DNA of 64,000 bases from contig NZ_OZ245776.1 in NCBI RefSeq assembly GCF_965227735.1, positions 1,054,001-1,118,000 of the forward strand, given 5' to 3'. Under the pieces are notes generated by a model that was not told where the DNA came from, ran no database searches, and saw only the letters and a list, made by a program, of their open reading frames with translations. Shown in pieces: positions 1-9,500 of this stretch. The position numbers were made by a program, and so were the translations under genes. How positions within the stretch are numbered: the stretch's first letter is position 1; each line of letters begins with the position of its first letter. Source of the DNA: Larkinella sp965227735 (GTDB lineage: Bacteria > Bacteroidota > Bacteroidia > Cytophagales > Spirosomataceae).

Positions 1-375
1 AAACGGGCAGTCATTCTGCAATCGGAAGGCGAAAAGCAATCCGCCATCAACATCGCCGAGGGGCAAAAACAGAAGGTTGTGCTCGAATCGGAAGGGGTGC
101 GGCTGCGGCAGATCAACGAAGCTTCGGGCGAAGCCGAAGCCATCAAGTCCATCGCCGATGCCACCGCCGAAAGCATCCGGAAAGTGGCGGCAGCGATCAA
201 CGACGAGGGCGGTATGGATGCCGTCCAACTCCGGGTGGCCGAGCAACTGGTCGATCAGTTTGGCAACCTGGCCCGCACCAACAACACGCTGATTCTGCCC
301 GCCAACTTTGGGGATCTGTCTTCGATCATTTCAACCGCCATGACGGTGGTTAAACACCAGGACAAAAAATCATAA
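1..375 (+). CDS. SPFH/band 7 (stomatin-like) protein, C-terminal part
   Basis: The frame is open from base 1 and ends at TAA 373-375, so only the last 124 residues are present. The visible part is a long Ala/Glu/Lys-rich helix (SEGEKQSAINIAEGQKQ, then EASGEAEAIKSIADA) followed by a hydrophobic tail (TNNTLILPANFGDLSSII). This is the usual C-terminal layout of the SPFH/QmcA-HflC family, whose members form membrane-anchored oligomeric rings. The SPFH domain itself must lie upstream. The next gene, 4 bases downstream, is an NfeD protein, the classic operon partner of SPFH proteins, which supports the call. Its role in membrane organisation is inferred from the family. Confidence 0.85.
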   Translation, partial: KRAVILQSEGEKQSAINIAEGQKQKVVLESEGVRLRQINEASGEAEAIKSIADATAESIRKVAAAINDEGGMDAVQLRVAEQLVDQFGNLARTNNTLILPANFGDLSSIISTAMTVVKHQDKKS

Positions 376-379
376 AGCT

Positions 380-838
380 ATGGACTTCATCACCTGGCCT
401 CAGTTATGGGTCGTTCTGGGCATCTTGTTTTTGATTGCCGAACTACTCAGTGTTTCGTTTGTCTTCGCCTTCCTCAGCGTGGGCGCGTTCGTTACAGCCC
501 TGGTCACCTGGCTGGGCGTAACACCGGAAGTCAGCGCCCAGTTGTTCGCGTTTGCCGCCATCACCCTCTTGACGCTGGTCACGGGCCGAAAACCGCTCCG
601 GCGCTGGTTTGAATCGCGCACCCGAAAACAGGAATACGTCGAATCAGTGGGCGACAAAGCCACGGTCGTCGAAACCATACCGGCCTCCGGCGAAGGCCGG
701 ATTTTCTACCGCGGCACGGAATGGTCGGCGGTTTCGGACAACGACGAGTCGATTATGGCGGGGCGGGCTGTAGTGATCAAAAAAATGGAAGGCAGCCGGG
801 TTATTGTTGCGCAGGTTCCGGTGGAGAGTTTTCAGTAG
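380..838 (+). CDS. nfeD: NfeD-like membrane protein
   Basis: 152 residues. Residues about 8-50 and 52-72 are strongly hydrophobic (WVVLGILFLIAELL, then AQLFAFAAITLLTLV), giving two or three membrane helices. The remaining ~80 residues (from about GDKATVVETI) look like the small beta-barrel OB fold of short NfeD proteins. ATG at 380 lies 4 bases after the SPFH stop, so the two are translationally linked. NfeD proteins act with SPFH partners in membrane quality control or microdomain organisation; the exact role here is not visible. Followed by a strong hairpin. Confidence 0.85.
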   Translation: MDFITWPQLWVVLGILFLIAELLSVSFVFAFLSVGAFVTALVTWLGVTPEVSAQLFAFAAITLLTLVTGRKPLRRWFESRTRKQEYVESVGDKATVVETIPASGEGRIFYRGTEWSAVSDNDESIMAGRAVVIKKMEGSRVIVAQVPVESFQ

Positions 839-850
839 AAGAGTTTAAAA

Positions 851-907
851 AACCAGAAAGTCGATACTTTTTGAGAATTTTTCTCAAAAAGTATCGACTT
901 TCTGGTT
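851..907 (+). terminator. Long perfect hairpin after nfeD
   Basis: Two perfectly complementary 27-base arms (851-877 and 881-907) separated by TTT. The stem is unusually long and fairly AT-rich (starts AACCAGAAAGTCG). It lies 13 bases after the nfeD stop and 37 bases before rloA, so it probably terminates the SPFH/nfeD transcript and insulates rloA. There is no clean poly-T tail. A similar long hairpin lies at 50369-50429. Confidence 0.6.
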
Positions 908-943
908 AAATAATGATATTGCAAAACATTTGAAGTAAACGTT

Positions 944-2236
944 ATGCTCATCGAATTCACCGTTGGCAATTTTCTCTCCATCAAAGACCGCCAGACTTTG
1001 CGGCTGGATGCGTCATCCATCAGTGAACACCGCGAGCAATTGATTGATGCTGGACGCTATCAATTACTCCGTAGTGCCGTCATTTACGGAGCCAACGCCA
1101 GCGGAAAATCTAATGTGCTGAATGCGTTGGGAACGATGCGCCAGATTGTAACCCAATCCGCAGAACGCTCCTCAACAGCCGCAATCGAAGTTGAACCATT
1201 CTTACTGAGTACCGAAACTGAGGATGAACCCAGTTACTTTGAAATACTATTTTTACTAAATGGCTTCCGGTATCGCTACGGTTTTGAAGTTGATCGCCAA
1301 GCCGTGCGGGCAGAATGGCTTTTTGAGTCAAAAAAGAGACAGGAAAAATCTCTTTTTGTTAGAGAAAACGATGCTATTGATGTAACGAAGGACTTCAAGG
1401 AGGGGAAAGATTTGGAAGAGCGAACCCGAAATAATGCACTATTTCTGGCAGTTTGTGACCAGTTTAATGGCATTATATCAAAACAGATTTTAAGTTGGTT
1501 TGGAAAGCTTAATTCCATTTCAGGTTCATCACATGAAAAGCTTAGAAGCCTTACAATTAAACATTTAGGAGAAAGTAAGAAAGCCGATCTTCTAATATTC
1601 ATTAATGAGATTATTGGAATTGATGAAATTGGTATTGGAAATGAAACTTCTCCAGTAGAAAGCTCAACAAGACTTACATATGATTTCAAACAACTTTCGC
1701 CTATTGGATCGAAAAACAGTGATCTGACAGTAATTGAAACCTATCATCCAAAATATGATGCGGAAAAAAAGTTGGTTAATGAGGTTGTGACGTTTGATAT
1801 GGATAAGAATGAGTCATCTGGTACAAACAAGCTCTTCGATCTATCTGGGCCTATTTTTGACACGTTGCAGAATGGTGGCCTTTTAATCGTAGATGAACTA
1901 GACGCCAAACTGCACCCTTTGATGACACAGTCCATCATTCGCCTTTTCAATCAACCCGAACTAAACCCGAATAACGCACAGCTAATCTTTGCGACGCACG
2001 ACACGAACCTACTGACCGGTAAGCTTTTCCGTCGCGACCAGATTTATTTCACCGAGAAAGACCAATACGGGGCCACCTGTCTATATTCGTTGGTAGAGTA
2101 TCAGGAAGAAGATGGCACGAAAGTACGCAAAGACCGTTCGTTCGAGGAAGACTACATTCAGGGGCGATACGGAGCCATTCCGTACATTGGTGATTTATCG
2201 AAAATTGTACCGGCATGGCTCGAAAAGCAAAAATAG
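944..2236 (+). CDS. rloA: RloA/AbiLi-like AAA15 ATPase
   Basis: 430-residue P-loop ATPase of the AAA15/OLD-like class. Walker A is GANASGKS at residues 49-56, Walker B is LLIVDELD at 313-320, and FATHDTNLL near 349-357 is the His-switch region. The N-terminus MLIEFTVGNFLSIKD is typical of this family. The start of the next gene overlaps its end by 22 bases, and that gene is RloB-like, so this is an RloA/RloB pair as found beside restriction loci and in the AbiL phage-abortive system. By analogy the ATPase senses infection and licenses the partner. The middle (1300-1850) is visibly AT-rich compared with flanking genes, which suggests transfer. No restriction enzyme is adjacent. Confidence 0.85.
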   Translation: MLIEFTVGNFLSIKDRQTLRLDASSISEHREQLIDAGRYQLLRSAVIYGANASGKSNVLNALGTMRQIVTQSAERSSTAAIEVEPFLLSTETEDEPSYFEILFLLNGFRYRYGFEVDRQAVRAEWLFESKKRQEKSLFVRENDAIDVTKDFKEGKDLEERTRNNALFLAVCDQFNGIISKQILSWFGKLNSISGSSHEKLRSLTIKHLGESKKADLLIFINEIIGIDEIGIGNETSPVESSTRLTYDFKQLSPIGSKNSDLTVIETYHPKYDAEKKLVNEVVTFDMDKNESSGTNKLFDLSGPIFDTLQNGGLLIVDELDAKLHPLMTQSIIRLFNQPELNPNNAQLIFATHDTNLLTGKLFRRDQIYFTEKDQYGATCLYSLVEYQEEDGTKVRKDRSFEEDYIQGRYGAIPYIGDLSKIVPAWLEKQK

Positions 2237-2925
2237 ACAATGCCGTACAGAAGCGGTTTGCCCGTCAGGAAACGAGCCGCAAACAGGATACGAAAGCGAA
2301 ACGAAAATACTATCTGATCGTCTGCGAAGGGACTAAAACGGAGCCAAACTACTTCGAAGGATTGAAGAAAAACCTCCCCCTGGGTGTGGTCGATACTATA
2401 GACCTGGAGATTGAAGGAACGGGGCACAATACGCTGACGGTCATTGAGGATGCGCAAAGAGCTCGAGTTCGTTTAGAACGGTTTGGCAGAACTTTCGATG
2501 AAGTTTGGGCGGTATTCGACCGGGATAGTTTTCCGGATCAAAACTTCAACAATGCCATTTTTAAAGGACAAGCGGTTGGCATTCAATGCGCCTGGACGAA
2601 CGAAGCTTTTGAGTTGTGGTATTTACTGCATTTCCAGTTTTTTCAGCACGGAATGTCGAGAGACCATTATAAAACATTACTGGAACGGGAGTTATCAGCC
2701 AAAATGGGAAGTGCTTATTTCTACCAAAAAAATAGTGCAGAACTGTTTCTGCTGCTGCAACAGCACGGTGACCTAAAACAAGCCATCGCCAGAGCAAAAA
2801 GACTGGAAGCTGAATTTGCCGATCGAACCGATTACGCCAATCATAATCCCTGCACCAAAGTGCATGAGTTGATCGAAAAACTGCTTTTCCCAAACCCAAA
2901 CGACGCTACGCCGGGTGAGGCATAG
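2215..2925 (+). CDS. rloB: RloB/AbiLii-like TOPRIM-type protein
   Basis: 236 residues. The pattern is that of the RloB family: a basic N-terminus, then YYLIVCEGTKTEPNYF with Glu38, then VWAVFDRDSF with the acidic pair Asp102/Asp104, and a C-terminal NPCTKVHELIEKL. The Glu and Asp-x-Asp arrangement is that expected for a TOPRIM metal site, so a nuclease role is inferred. ATG 2215 overlaps the rloA end by 22 bases, implying coupled translation. Family members act with the upstream ATPase in phage abortive infection. The stop codon is inside the right arm of the following hairpin. Confidence 0.85.
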   Translation: MARKAKIDNAVQKRFARQETSRKQDTKAKRKYYLIVCEGTKTEPNYFEGLKKNLPLGVVDTIDLEIEGTGHNTLTVIEDAQRARVRLERFGRTFDEVWAVFDRDSFPDQNFNNAIFKGQAVGIQCAWTNEAFELWYLLHFQFFQHGMSRDHYKTLLERELSAKMGSAYFYQKNSAELFLLLQQHGDLKQAIARAKRLEAEFADRTDYANHNPCTKVHELIEKLLFPNPNDATPGEA

Positions 2926-2937
2926 CGTCGTTTGGGT
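2894..2937. terminator. Bidirectional terminator between rloB and pafA
   Basis: Perfect 15-base arms ACCCAAACGACGCTA (2894-2908) and TAGCGTCGTTTGGGT (2923-2937) with a 14-base loop. It overlaps the rloB stop (2923-2925) and lies just beyond the stop of the convergent pafA at 2953, so it can serve both. Confidence 0.7.
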
Positions 2938-2952
2938 GTTACTTGCTACCGA

Positions 2953-4605
2953 TTATTTCATCGCTTCCGCCACCGGATCGCCAATGTTTCCGCTGGGTTC
3001 CAGAATGTGCAGGAGGGCCGAAACCGTGGAGGCAATGTCGGCAATGTGTGTCCGTCGGGTGGTTTCGCCGGGTTTGATGCCCCAGCCATAGAAGACCAGC
3101 GGGACGTGGGTATCGTAGTTATAGAGTGTGCCGTGCGAGGTGCCGCCTTTCCGGTAGCCTTCCAGCCAGCCAGGTTGCGTCACCAGGTACAGGTCACCGC
3201 TTCGCCGGGGATTGTAGACATTCCGAAGCAGAGGCAACCAGTATTCCGGTACGGAATTCGAGTTGATGTCGTGCAGGTTGAGCACGTTCTGGATGCCCGG
3301 ATTTTTCAATAAGGCCATCCGCACCACTTCGGTAGCCTCGGCCACTTTCACTTTCTTTTCCCGCAGCAGGTCGTGGTTCAGATACACCTGTGAGTTAGAA
3401 TTGCCAATGACCCATTTTCCGGGACCAAACGCGTCCGTGAGCGCCTTGTCGGTGGCCGCATTAACGTCTTTTGCTTCCAGAAAACCGCCCGGTATATTCA
3501 GGCTCTGCGAGTAGGCCGGGTTATCGGCGGCACCGTGGTCGGCGGATAGAAACGTGAAATAATTCCCCTTACCGACCTGCGCATCCAGCGCATTCAGCAG
3601 GTCCGCCATCACTTTGTCCAGCCGCAGGTATTCATCCTCGATTTCAATGGAGGTCGGACTGAACCGGTGTCCAATGGCATCGGGTGACGAAAAACTAACG
3701 CAAAGAAAATCGGTCTCGCTGCCTTTCCCCATATTCTCGCCTTTCAGGGCGGCTATCGCCATTTCTTTCGTCAACACATCGCCAAATGGGCTGGTGCGCA
3801 GGGCTTCGTATTTACTGCCGAGCGACGCAATGGCCTGGTGCGGGAACACGGCTTTGGGTTCCCCCGCCAGTGGATTCTCAAACGGCGTATCATCGGCCGT
3901 GCTTTCCGTGTATTGATCAATTGGCAAGGTGGTTTCCCAGGTTTGTGTCAGGTATTTGTCCGACAGCTTGAGGGCGTTGAAGTCCTTTGCCCACTGAGGC
4001 TGTTCTCTCATATAAAACGTGCTGGAAATCCAGCTTCCGTCTTTTGAGTCGAACCAGTAAGCAGCATTGGCGGCATGACCCGCGGGCAGAATCGCGCCCC
4101 GGTCTTTCATTGCAACGCCAATGACTTTCGAACGGCCCTGCGTGGCCACTTTCAACTGGTCCGTCACGGTCGTTACCAGCAGGTTGCGCGGAGACATCCG
4201 CCCGGCTGACGACGTGTTTCCGACCGATCGAACCGTCGAATCTTCGACGCAATACACCGTCCGTTCAGCGGCCCGGTCGTACCAGTCGTTGCCCACAATC
4301 CCGGAAATGGCCGGGGCCGAACCCGTGTATACGTGCGTGTGACCGGGGGCCGTGATCGTAGCGGCATAATGGTAGTGATTATTGCGGGCATTGAAGCCGT
4401 CCCGCATCATCCGTTTAAAACCGCCTTCGGAATATTTGTTGTAAAACCGGTACAAATAATCATACCGCATCTGGTCGACGATGATGCCTACCACCAGTTT
4501 CGGGCGGCTCAGGGAGGTTGAAGGGCTAGCTGCTTTTTTGGGAGCAGGTTGCGCAAACACCCAAATCGGTGCGAGCAAAAATAAGGCTAAACGGACTAGT
4601 TTCAT
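2953..4605 (-). CDS. pafA: PafA-type alkaline phosphatase
   Basis: 550 residues with a signal peptide (MKLVRLALFLLAPIWVFAQ), so exported. It aligns with the broad-specificity phosphate-monoesterase PafA of Flavobacteria as I recall it: RPKLVVGIIVDQMRYDYLYR near 34-53, catalytic Thr in ITAPGHT (Thr85 by my alignment), Asn106 in GNDWYD, and the Lys167/Arg169 pair in AMKDRGAILPAGH, which mark PafA within the alkaline phosphatase superfamily. SADHGAAD and STVSALLHI provide later metal-site and C-terminal motifs. It liberates phosphate from organic esters in the periplasm. It is a single gene, GC-rich like the chromosome, with a good -7 box upstream. Confidence 0.9.
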   Translation of the reverse strand: MKLVRLALFLLAPIWVFAQPAPKKAASPSTSLSRPKLVVGIIVDQMRYDYLYRFYNKYSEGGFKRMMRDGFNARNNHYHYAATITAPGHTHVYTGSAPAISGIVGNDWYDRAAERTVYCVEDSTVRSVGNTSSAGRMSPRNLLVTTVTDQLKVATQGRSKVIGVAMKDRGAILPAGHAANAAYWFDSKDGSWISSTFYMREQPQWAKDFNALKLSDKYLTQTWETTLPIDQYTESTADDTPFENPLAGEPKAVFPHQAIASLGSKYEALRTSPFGDVLTKEMAIAALKGENMGKGSETDFLCVSFSSPDAIGHRFSPTSIEIEDEYLRLDKVMADLLNALDAQVGKGNYFTFLSADHGAADNPAYSQSLNIPGGFLEAKDVNAATDKALTDAFGPGKWVIGNSNSQVYLNHDLLREKKVKVAEATEVVRMALLKNPGIQNVLNLHDINSNSVPEYWLPLLRNVYNPRRSGDLYLVTQPGWLEGYRKGGTSHGTLYNYDTHVPLVFYGWGIKPGETTRRTHIADIASTVSALLHILEPSGNIGDPVAEAMK

Positions 4606-4649
4606 GCCAATTGGAAGAGACTATGGAGAATGAGTCGGGTTATAAACCC

Positions 4650-4657
4650 CAAAAGTA
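4650..4657 (-). promoter_or_regulatory. Putative -7 promoter box for pafA
   Basis: TACTTTTG on the minus strand, a perfect TAnnTTTG match, 44 bases before the pafA ATG. A convincing -33 TTTG is not visible. Confidence 0.45.
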
Positions 4658-4705
4658 GTGAACATTTCTGGTACGCGGGTCGTTAGCCGGTAAATGAATT
4701 GTTAA

Positions 4706-5443
4706 ATGGTAACTTCCGCAATTTCGTTTAAACCCACCCAAATCGGCAACCGGGGCCTGTATTTTGCTGCGGCCATTCTGCTAAGCTGGCTGGGCATGCT
4801 GATTTTTCTGCTGAATTACCCGATCAATTGGCAAAATCCGCTGGTGTATGTTTTCGTGCTGGTTCAAACCCACCTCTACACCGGTGTTTTCATTACGGCC
4901 CACGATGCCATTCACGGCGTCGTAGCCCCCCACAACAGGCGATTGAACAACGCTATCGGCTTTCTGTGTGCCACGCTTTTTGCCTTCAATAATTACAACC
5001 GGCTCAGCCGCAAACACCACCTGCACCACAAACACTCGGCCACCCACGACGACCCCGACTACCACGACGGCAATCCCGGTTTTCTGGCCTGGTACTACAG
5101 TTTTCTGAAAGAATACATTTCGGTGCTTCAGATCGTCCTGATGGCGGTTACCTACAACATTCTGAAGCTCTGGTTTTCGATGGAAAATCTGATCGTGTTC
5201 TGGATGGTTCCGGCGGTGTTGAGCACGTTCCAGCTCTTTTATTTCGGCACCTACCGCCCCCACCGGGGTGAACACCACAACCCGCCCCACAACGCCCGGA
5301 GCCAGAAACCCAACCACGTGCTGGCCTTCCTGAGCTGTTATTTTTTCGGCTACCACGCCGAGCACCACGCCTGGCCGTATCTGCCGTGGTGGAAGCTGCC
5401 GGAAGCTAGAGTTAAGAGTGATGAGTTAAGAGTTAAGAGTTAA
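4706..5443 (+). CDS. crtW: Beta-carotene ketolase CrtW-like membrane desaturase
   Basis: 245 residues, multi-spanning. Histidine clusters of the fatty acid desaturase/ketolase class are present: HDAIH (66-70), HHLHHKH (104-110) and YHAEHHAWPYLPWW near the C-terminus, with FGTYRPHRGEHHN between. The PWW-KLP ending and FGTY-PHR motif are specific to CrtW beta-carotene 4-ketolases, which make keto-carotenoids in the cytoplasmic membrane. No other crt gene is next to it. The last ~11 residues (ARVKSDELRVKS) are encoded by a GAGTTAA heptad repeat that also provides the stop, so the tail is probably not functional. Confidence 0.85.
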   Translation: MVTSAISFKPTQIGNRGLYFAAAILLSWLGMLIFLLNYPINWQNPLVYVFVLVQTHLYTGVFITAHDAIHGVVAPHNRRLNNAIGFLCATLFAFNNYNRLSRKHHLHHKHSATHDDPDYHDGNPGFLAWYYSFLKEYISVLQIVLMAVTYNILKLWFSMENLIVFWMVPAVLSTFQLFYFGTYRPHRGEHHNPPHNARSQKPNHVLAFLSCYFFGYHAEHHAWPYLPWWKLPEARVKSDELRVKS

Positions 5444-5450
5444 GAGTTAC
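5409..5450 (+). repeat. Six-unit GAGTTAA heptad repeat at the crtW end
   Basis: Six consecutive 7-base units: GAGTTAA at 5409, 5423, 5430 and 5437, with variants GAGTGAT (5416) and GAGTTAC (5444). The crtW stop TAA (5441-5443) is in the fifth unit. The same heptad recurs as an inverted pair at 50019-50058. Confidence 0.8.
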
Positions 5451-5482
5451 ATACATATACGGATACTCATAACTTTTCGGTT

Positions 5483-6535
5483 TCAACTCATTTGTTCAGC
5501 TCGCTTATGTAATTCTACTGGCCTGATTCGCTGTAACATCGCCCCTAAATTATTCGATTCTTCTTCTATCCATTGATCCGACTGTATTAACCTCTGAATT
5601 AGCTTTTTTGCCTCATCAGAAAAGTCGGTAAGCTCCAGCCCTGATAATTTTTTGGCATGTTGCCATTTGCTATAATGGTTGTCTGAATTAACAGGCAGAT
5701 GTCTATCTTCAGAGGCCGAAGGATATAGTAATTGTATTTCAAAACCCTTCGCATTCAGTCTGGCTTTCACTCGCGAATAAATGTGCAAACCCGCATCGTC
5801 CCAATCACAAGAATAGTACAATGGCAACTGGACTTTGTGATTAGGAATTCTGTCAATGGCTGCAATATTATTTCCTCCTATTGACCACAAATCAACCCGA
5901 AGTTTACGAGCAGTCTCGGGCAAACGCAAAAAATGGTAGTTTTCGCACAAGACCAACACTTCGGCATCATCGCATTCAATAGCTAATCGCCATTGGTTAT
6001 CTTTCCTATCTTCTCCAGGGAAATTAACGTCAATTTTTAAAATAGCCTTTACAGCTTTCTTCAATGATTCATGGTCACCTAAATATTTTGCGCCTTTATT
6101 TTTAAAAAATTGGTTTGAGAAACTATTAAGGGTATAGGTATCGAAGTCCCGCAAAATATCTTCTTTTAATACAGCTATAGCCATTAAAGAGTCAATATCT
6201 TCGGAACGATAAGGATGGGTGCCTTCATCAGGGATATCATGATCATCGAAGAATTGCTGGAATCGATCAATTTTTTCTTTATAGTCCTCTTCATACCAGG
6301 CATTGTATTTTGATCGTAAGTATTCCGCTATAAAATAACCCTTTTCTGACCGTAATTTTGGCTGAATCCAAGATTTACCACCAATTAAGCGCTGTTTAAT
6401 AAAGTCATTACTGGTAATCTGGAGATTAGTTTGCCCATCTGTGTACAACTGCCTTAACGCACGATAATGTGGCCATGTGAAATTATACCGATGGTCAAGC
6501 GGTAGGCTCTTCTTTGCCTTCTTCTGGTTCATCAT
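5483..6535 (-). CDS. jetD: Wadjet JetD-like TOPRIM nuclease
   Basis: 350 residues, last gene of a jetABCD-like operon. The N-terminal ~170 residues (LDHRYNFTWPHYRALRQLY) resemble the DNA-binding arm of JetD. The C-terminal half carries a TOPRIM pattern: AEVLVLCENYHFL with Glu198, and YYSCDWDDAGLHIYSRVK with Asp244 and Asp246/247. In characterised Wadjet systems the SMC complex extrudes plasmid DNA and JetD cleaves it. ATG 6535 lies inside the end of jetC (41-base overlap), a strong sign of coupled translation. ATG 6532 is an alternative start. AT-rich like the rest of the operon. Confidence 0.8.
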   Translation of the reverse strand: MMNQKKAKKSLPLDHRYNFTWPHYRALRQLYTDGQTNLQITSNDFIKQRLIGGKSWIQPKLRSEKGYFIAEYLRSKYNAWYEEDYKEKIDRFQQFFDDHDIPDEGTHPYRSEDIDSLMAIAVLKEDILRDFDTYTLNSFSNQFFKNKGAKYLGDHESLKKAVKAILKIDVNFPGEDRKDNQWRLAIECDDAEVLVLCENYHFLRLPETARKLRVDLWSIGGNNIAAIDRIPNHKVQLPLYYSCDWDDAGLHIYSRVKARLNAKGFEIQLLYPSASEDRHLPVNSDNHYSKWQHAKKLSGLELTDFSDEAKKLIQRLIQSDQWIEEESNNLGAMLQRIRPVELHKRAEQMS

Positions 6536-9500
6536 CTTCGTAAGAATTATTATCAGATTTACTTTCCCCTGTTTCTTCGTTTTCTATATTATTTTCGGAT
6601 GACTCTTGATTTAAGCTATCAGTTTCGTTGGGGTCATCCTGTACATCTTCATCCAGCAAACGGTCTAAATCCGCTTTGCTAAAGATTGAATAGGGGGTGT
6701 AATTGATCGGCTCTGAAGAATCCAAGTCACGTTGTAGCATGTGAACATATTGATCTCCTTCTTTAAATGAACCCACTAAATTGATAGACATCGAAATCAA
6801 TTGGTAATCATTGTTTCGGGCAATATCATACAACATATCGTAGTTCGAGCCAAGTCCTTCCGCTTCGTCAATCGACATAAACCGTATCCCTTTTCTACGA
6901 ACACGACCAATGAGTGATAAACGAGCGATGCAAAGTAGTGCAATAGCGGCATAAGTCTGTCCCGTACTCCCGTCATTTTTCTTTCCATTGTCAACTGAAA
7001 TAATACTAAAGTTCAGGCTAAAGTATGAATTAGGGTTAAGCAAATCACGAATTTCAGGAGTAAAATTACGGACGCCACTGCAAGCCTTAAAAACAGCTAT
7101 TAGCTTCTCCTCAAATGTAATTTGGTTAATAAACTGATCTGCAAAATCATGCGAAGTAGCTAACTCTCTTCTGAATTCATTAATCCATTTAATTGGAAAG
7201 GTTGCTGATTCTTCGAATGTTAATTTAACCCGATGTCCACCTGTAATATGATGTTTCGGGTCTTCGAAGAAGCCAGCTAATCTCTTTAAGTTATTTCTTA
7301 GTTTACGCCAATCTTCAACCACTTTTTCTAAAACTTCGCTGATCTGATTAAGTCGGCGTTTGTTAAGATTGCGTATATGATTCAACACTTCTGTTAGTCG
7401 TTGAGTAACGCGAACTAATGCCGTTTCTTCATCGGCATCAGGATTGTCAATTAATTTAGTAAATACATAATTGACAAGAATTACATAATCGTAAATTCCT
7501 TCTAGTTCAAAGGTATAATCTCCCAAGAATCTTTTAGCAACTCCCTTATATTCTGCCTCATAAAGCGATTCTGCTTTTGTATAATAATTCCAACACTGTT
7601 CAATACCTCCCAAATTTTGTTCTATAGGAAATAAAGGTAACTTGTCATACAGGGCTTTATACCTACTTTCAACTTTATTATAATGTTTTTCTGCGAGCTG
7701 ACAAATTTTGTCCAAGTTTTCCCATTCATCCAAAGGCAACATATGCAACTGTCCAGTAAGCAAAGCGGTCTTTGCTGACTGAAAATTGATCGTAAACGGG
7801 AAGTCTGTTTTCGGAGCTTCCCACATTGGTCTCACGAAGTCGTTGGCACGTTCTCGAATATATTGCTCTACAAGATTTGCTGTGTTTACATATGGCGTAT
7901 GCAAAGAATCATGATCCTCCGTGTGACTAATTAAGAGTGAAATATTTGTTTTGAGTGTTTGTAGATTATTCAGTGCGGTTTTGTACGTTTTATCGGCATT
8001 CTTATACGCTGCTTTAATACTCTCCCGGTTCGTATAGGAGTTATAATAGGTATCAAATTCCTTCTGACTTAGATGAAATGGTACGTAGTCGTCCAAATCA
8101 TCTTGCTGATCCCGTTTCGCATAAGCATTTAGAATTTCGACCTTCCGTTCTCCCAACGCATCTATTTGCTCTCTCAATGCTTTTACCTTCTTTATCTTAT
8201 TCCTAATATTTTGCAAATTAGTCCCTAGAAATTGACTCTGTTTCTTTAAAAACAATTGGCGATTAGAATGGGTGGTTAATTTATCAATAAGGTCATATCT
8301 AAATTGAAAATATTTTGACAAACCCTTAAAATTCAAATAGAACCCATTTGAATCTTTGTCTGGTCTTGAATTATTAACATGTTCAAATAATTCTGTTGGA
8401 TTTGATAGATATTCGGTCCCAGTTTTAGCAAACGATGGTTTTACAGAATACACAGTCATAAGGCCGATAAATACACTGATATCATAAATATCAAAATCAT
8501 ATTCACAATGATACGCCCAATGACAGAGTGTGGTTGAATCATTTACATCACTAAAATCCCGCAATACCTCTGTGTTATATTTATCATCTTCTAACCCTTT
8601 TATGGTAACCGCTGACCACTCTACTCCCTGTTCCCAGCCGTTTACCCATCCTGAATTTTCATACTCCTGCCAACTCTCTTCAGAAACAAAAACTTTTCTA
8701 AGCTCCTGATGCGCTTCCCGAACACTCTTGGCCTCACTGTATTGTTTGTAGTGTTGTGGCAGCTCCTCAAAATTACTGTTCCAATCCACCATCCATTGTT
8801 TAACCTGCTGAATTTGGTGAAAAGGTGGGAGTTTTTCTGTATAAACCGTTAATGCATTTTGCTCCGCTTCTACCAATGGAGCTTCGCCTTTTTTAAAATT
8901 GGCACGTTGCTGTTGGCAATAAGCTTGCCAATGCTCCATCGTTTGTTTTGAAATCGTAAAATTTTCAAGCGCTTTATATAACTTCTGTTTCGTCAACCGT
9001 CGCCGTTCATATGCATCCTGAAGCAAGGCCAGATTGTACACGCGCTTCGCTTCTAAAAAGCGTTTTTGAGTTACCCGAAGCGCTTTTAACTCTTTTTCTT
9101 TTTCTTTGATTTGCTCAACTTCTGACTGATTTAGTCTGTAGTCTTCATCATCCCGTTCAACAGACCGCATCAATTCCTCATACTGCCGGTAGTTTTCCTG
9201 CCCTTTGTCGTTACCAAACAAAAAATCGATTAACTCCTTGGGCTTTTTAGGATCGAGCGATTTGCGACGCGAAAACGCCTGAATAATTTTTGCGTACGTT
9301 TTTAAAGACTGCTCACTGGAAGCCAGGTCAAAAGGTAACAACTCACTCCGGTACAATAGGGCGTGATACGCCTTTGTCGACGGATATGGTTTTACCAGAA
9401 GTCCTCTTTTTTCCAGATGGTTAGCCAATTCAGCGAGAGGAAGCACATCATCGTCCAAAAGGAGATCTTTAACCTTAATGGGATCGGCAAACGGAGTAAG

